NCBI GenBank assembly: GCA_020630335.1
Contig: JAHDBN010000002.1
Span: forward strand, 124,001-188,000
DNA length: 64,000 nt
From: Bacteriovoracaceae bacterium
GTDB taxonomy: Bacteria; Bdellovibrionota; Bacteriovoracia; Bacteriovoracales; Bacteriovoracaceae
Direction: 5' to 3'
Shown here: piece after piece, positions 62,189-64,000 of the stretch
Position numbering within the stretch: the stretch's first letter is position 1
Layout: the number at the start of each line of letters is the position of its first letter
Notes under the pieces: model-generated
The model's input: only the letters and a program-made list of their open reading frames with translations
What the model was told of the DNA's origin: nothing
Database searches by the model: none
Made by a program: the position numbers and the translations under genes

Positions 62189-62557
62189 CTAATCTTCCTT
62201 GAAAAATTTTCCTTGATATTCATCTTGATGATGATTCTTTATAAGAAATCCGTCAATATCGTTTCTTCCATCTGATAAATAATCAATAGTGATTTGTTGA
62301 CAATAAAAGGCGGTAAAAGGTTGCATAAAAATAGTTAAATCATGACTTTTAAATTCATAGTCATTTTCTTTTTTCTTATCAAACCCAACTTCATATCTAA
62401 AACCATCACATTCTTTTCCGCCAATTTGAATACGAAGGCTTTGAGTTTCGAGAGTAAAATCATTCTCTAGAATTAACTTAATTTGATTTAAAGCAATAGG
62501 AGTTATTTCGATTGAAACATTCTCTGGCTTAAAAGTTGAAAAATCTATATCTAACAT
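62189..62557 (-). CDS. A-type Fe-S carrier (IscA/ErpA-like) lacking C-terminal cysteines
   Basis: SIEITPIALNQIKLILEN and LRIQIGGKECDGFRYEVGFD match the HesB/IscA fold, keeping the first conserved Cys (in GGKECDGF). The C-terminal Cys-Gly-Cys motif needed for cluster binding is absent: the chain ends NHHQDEYQGKFFKED. It may bind iron by His/Asp/Glu or have lost Fe-S function. I used ATG 62557 (GAGATGGAC before it); ATG 62575 lacks any SD. The last codon is adjacent to the SIMPL gene. Confidence 0.75.
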   Translation of the reverse strand: MLDIDFSTFKPENVSIEITPIALNQIKLILENDFTLETQSLRIQIGGKECDGFRYEVGFDKKKENDYEFKSHDLTIFMQPFTAFYCQQITIDYLSDGRNDIDGFLIKNHHQDEYQGKFFKED

Positions 62558-62602
62558 GTCCATCTCTTTGAACATTATTAGCTATTTGTTAGGATGTAAA
62601 TT

Positions 62603-64000
62603 ATGAAAGCAAATTACTTACTTACAATTGACGAACCTCATACACATCAAGTTCACATAAGATTAAATCTTACTGAAGTAGAAAATGAATTTGATTTTTT
62701 TCTCCCATCATGGTCACCGGGCTCTTATTTAATGAGAGAATACTCTAAACACATGAGTTGTTTAAAAGTTCTAGATGATAAAGGGAACTATTTAGAGTAT
62801 GAAAAAACTGCGAAAGGGATATGGAGAGTTTTCAATCCTACCGCAGAGCTTAGTATTGAATATAAAATGTATTGTCATGAGTTAACGGTGAGAACATCAC
62901 ACGTGGATGCTAGCCACGCTTTTCTTCATGGGCCATCTCTTTTTGCTGGGGTTAAAGATGTCGATTTTTCTAATATTAAATTAGAATTAAGATTTCCTGC
63001 ATTATGGTCAAAAGTTTTAACAGGACTGAATGACATTTCTAAAAACAGAGAGACTTTTTTATATAAAGCGAAGGATTATGATGAACTACTAGATTGTCCT
63101 ATTGAAATAGGTTGTCATGAATCTGATGGATTTAAGGTTCAAGGTAAGGATCATCATTTAGCTTTTTATGGTAAAACATGGCCTCATAAAAATAATTTAA
63201 AAAGTGATATAAAAAAAATTGTAGAAACGGTCGCTGATTTTATGGGAGAAATTCCTTATGAGCATTATTCTTTTATTACTCATTTTAAGCCAGATATTTA
63301 TGGAGGGTTGGAGCATTTAAATTCAACTGTTTTAGCTTTTGATGGAAGAAAGCTTCATCATAGAAAAGATTATATGAAGTGGTTATGTCTTGTTACTCAT
63401 GAGTACTTTCATACTTGGAATGTAAAAAGAATAAGGCCAGTAGAGTTAGGGCCTTTTGATTATACTAATGAGAATTACACTTCTATGCTTTGGCTGGTAG
63501 AAGGATTAACTTCATTTATAGATAATTATTTAACCTGGAAATCAGGACTTATTTCGGAGCAAGAATATTGGGGAATTATTAAAGAAGATTTGAATATCTA
63601 CTATAAAATTCAAGGAAGAAAGTTTGATTCCTTGGAAAGTAGTTCTTTTGATGCATGGATTAAGTTGTATCGACCACATGAGAACTCTAGAAATTCAACA
63701 ATTAGCTATTATTTAAAAGGTGGACTCGTTTTCCTTATTCTTCATGCAAGATTATTAAAAATTAATAAATCTATAAAAGATCTCATCGATTCTTTATGGA
63801 AGCATTATAAGTCAAGGCCAGAACAAGGTATTAATAAAAAAGAATTTCTCCAATTATTGTTAGATATTAGTAATAAAGAAATTGTATTAGAATTTGAAAA
63901 AATGATTGAAACAACAGAGGAGCTTGATTTTCAAGGAATCCTAAAAGAGTGTGATATTGATCTCGTGTTTTCTAAACCTATCCCAGAGTTAGGAGTTAAT
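62603..64000 (+). CDS. M61 family metallopeptidase (partial, 466 codons)
   Basis: The gene runs off the right edge. ATG 62603 with AGGA upstream gives KANYLLTIDEPHTHQVHIRL, the start of the M61 N-terminal beta-domain, then FLPSWSPGSYLMREYSK. The zinc motif HEYFH is at 266-270 in CLVTHEYFHTWNVKRIRP, with the likely third ligand Glu in WLVEGLTSFIDN. A C-terminal PDZ domain is expected beyond the window. M61 enzymes are glycyl aminopeptidases; no signal peptide is visible. Confidence 0.93.
   Translation, partial: MKANYLLTIDEPHTHQVHIRLNLTEVENEFDFFLPSWSPGSYLMREYSKHMSCLKVLDDKGNYLEYEKTAKGIWRVFNPTAELSIEYKMYCHELTVRTSHVDASHAFLHGPSLFAGVKDVDFSNIKLELRFPALWSKVLTGLNDISKNRETFLYKAKDYDELLDCPIEIGCHESDGFKVQGKDHHLAFYGKTWPHKNNLKSDIKKIVETVADFMGEIPYEHYSFITHFKPDIYGGLEHLNSTVLAFDGRKLHHRKDYMKWLCLVTHEYFHTWNVKRIRPVELGPFDYTNENYTSMLWLVEGLTSFIDNYLTWKSGLISEQEYWGIIKEDLNIYYKIQGRKFDSLESSSFDAWIKLYRPHENSRNSTISYYLKGGLVFLILHARLLKINKSIKDLIDSLWKHYKSRPEQGINKKEFLQLLLDISNKEIVLEFEKMIETTEELDFQGILKECDIDLVFSKPIPELGVN

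Overview
This is an AT-rich, densely packed bacterial chromosome segment, by eye roughly one third G+C. Genes sit in long overlapping operons, TTG and GTG starts are common, and lipoproteins and other exported proteins are abundant. The complete gspC-N operon with a PilM-like GspL, the DUF6178 protein, the lysine-rich H1-like protein and the many CxxCH lipoproteins suggest a Bdellovibrionota member, probably near Bacteriovoracaceae/Halobacteriovorax. That is inference from gene content; no 16S rRNA gene lies here. I saw no tRNA, rRNA, CRISPR array, insertion sequence or prophage.

Layout. 1-8083: two exported proteins, an H1-like protein and nadE on the minus strand; then a coupled plus-strand run trmFO - EamA exporter - glycosyltransferase-like - mobile mystery protein A; then nrnA. 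8168-12665: an ABC-2 transporter operon with GldG-like and DUF4340-like partners. 12782-16629: a salvage operon (tdk, UPRT-like, hpt) with a GHMP kinase and a DUF429-like protein. 16620-24287: a divergent locus of exported proteins in which four carry CxxCH haem-binding motifs, one has a Tat-type leader and two look like outer-membrane barrels. This is my best candidate for a little-described system. 24275-33758: a mixed stretch with a CaCA antiporter, a CBS-less IMP dehydrogenase, a VWA lipoprotein, two small unlisted genes (25729-25875 and 31746-31913) and a DUF6178 protein.

33742-39976: a minus-strand haem operon, hemA-hemC(D)-hemL-histidine kinase-response regulator-hemE, with a two-component system inside it. 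40083-42144: a small membrane protein and a PlsB-like acyltransferase. 42247-45084: infC (AUU start), an inserted exported protein, rpmI-rplT with its own promoter, and convergent ihfA-merR. 45185-59082: a complete minus-strand type II secretion operon, gspC to gspN, without the prepilin peptidase gene. 59181-64000: an acyl-CoA dehydrogenase, an exported protein, a SIMPL-domain protein, an A-type Fe-S carrier relative that has lost its C-terminal cysteines, and the first 466 codons of an M61 metallopeptidase that runs off the window.

How it fits together. The type II system would export proteins across the outer membrane; salvage kinases and phosphoribosyltransferases would recycle nucleosides and bases; the haem operon would supply cofactor to the exported cytochromes. 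Seven convergent gene pairs overlap or nearly touch at their stop codons, so recognisable terminators are few.
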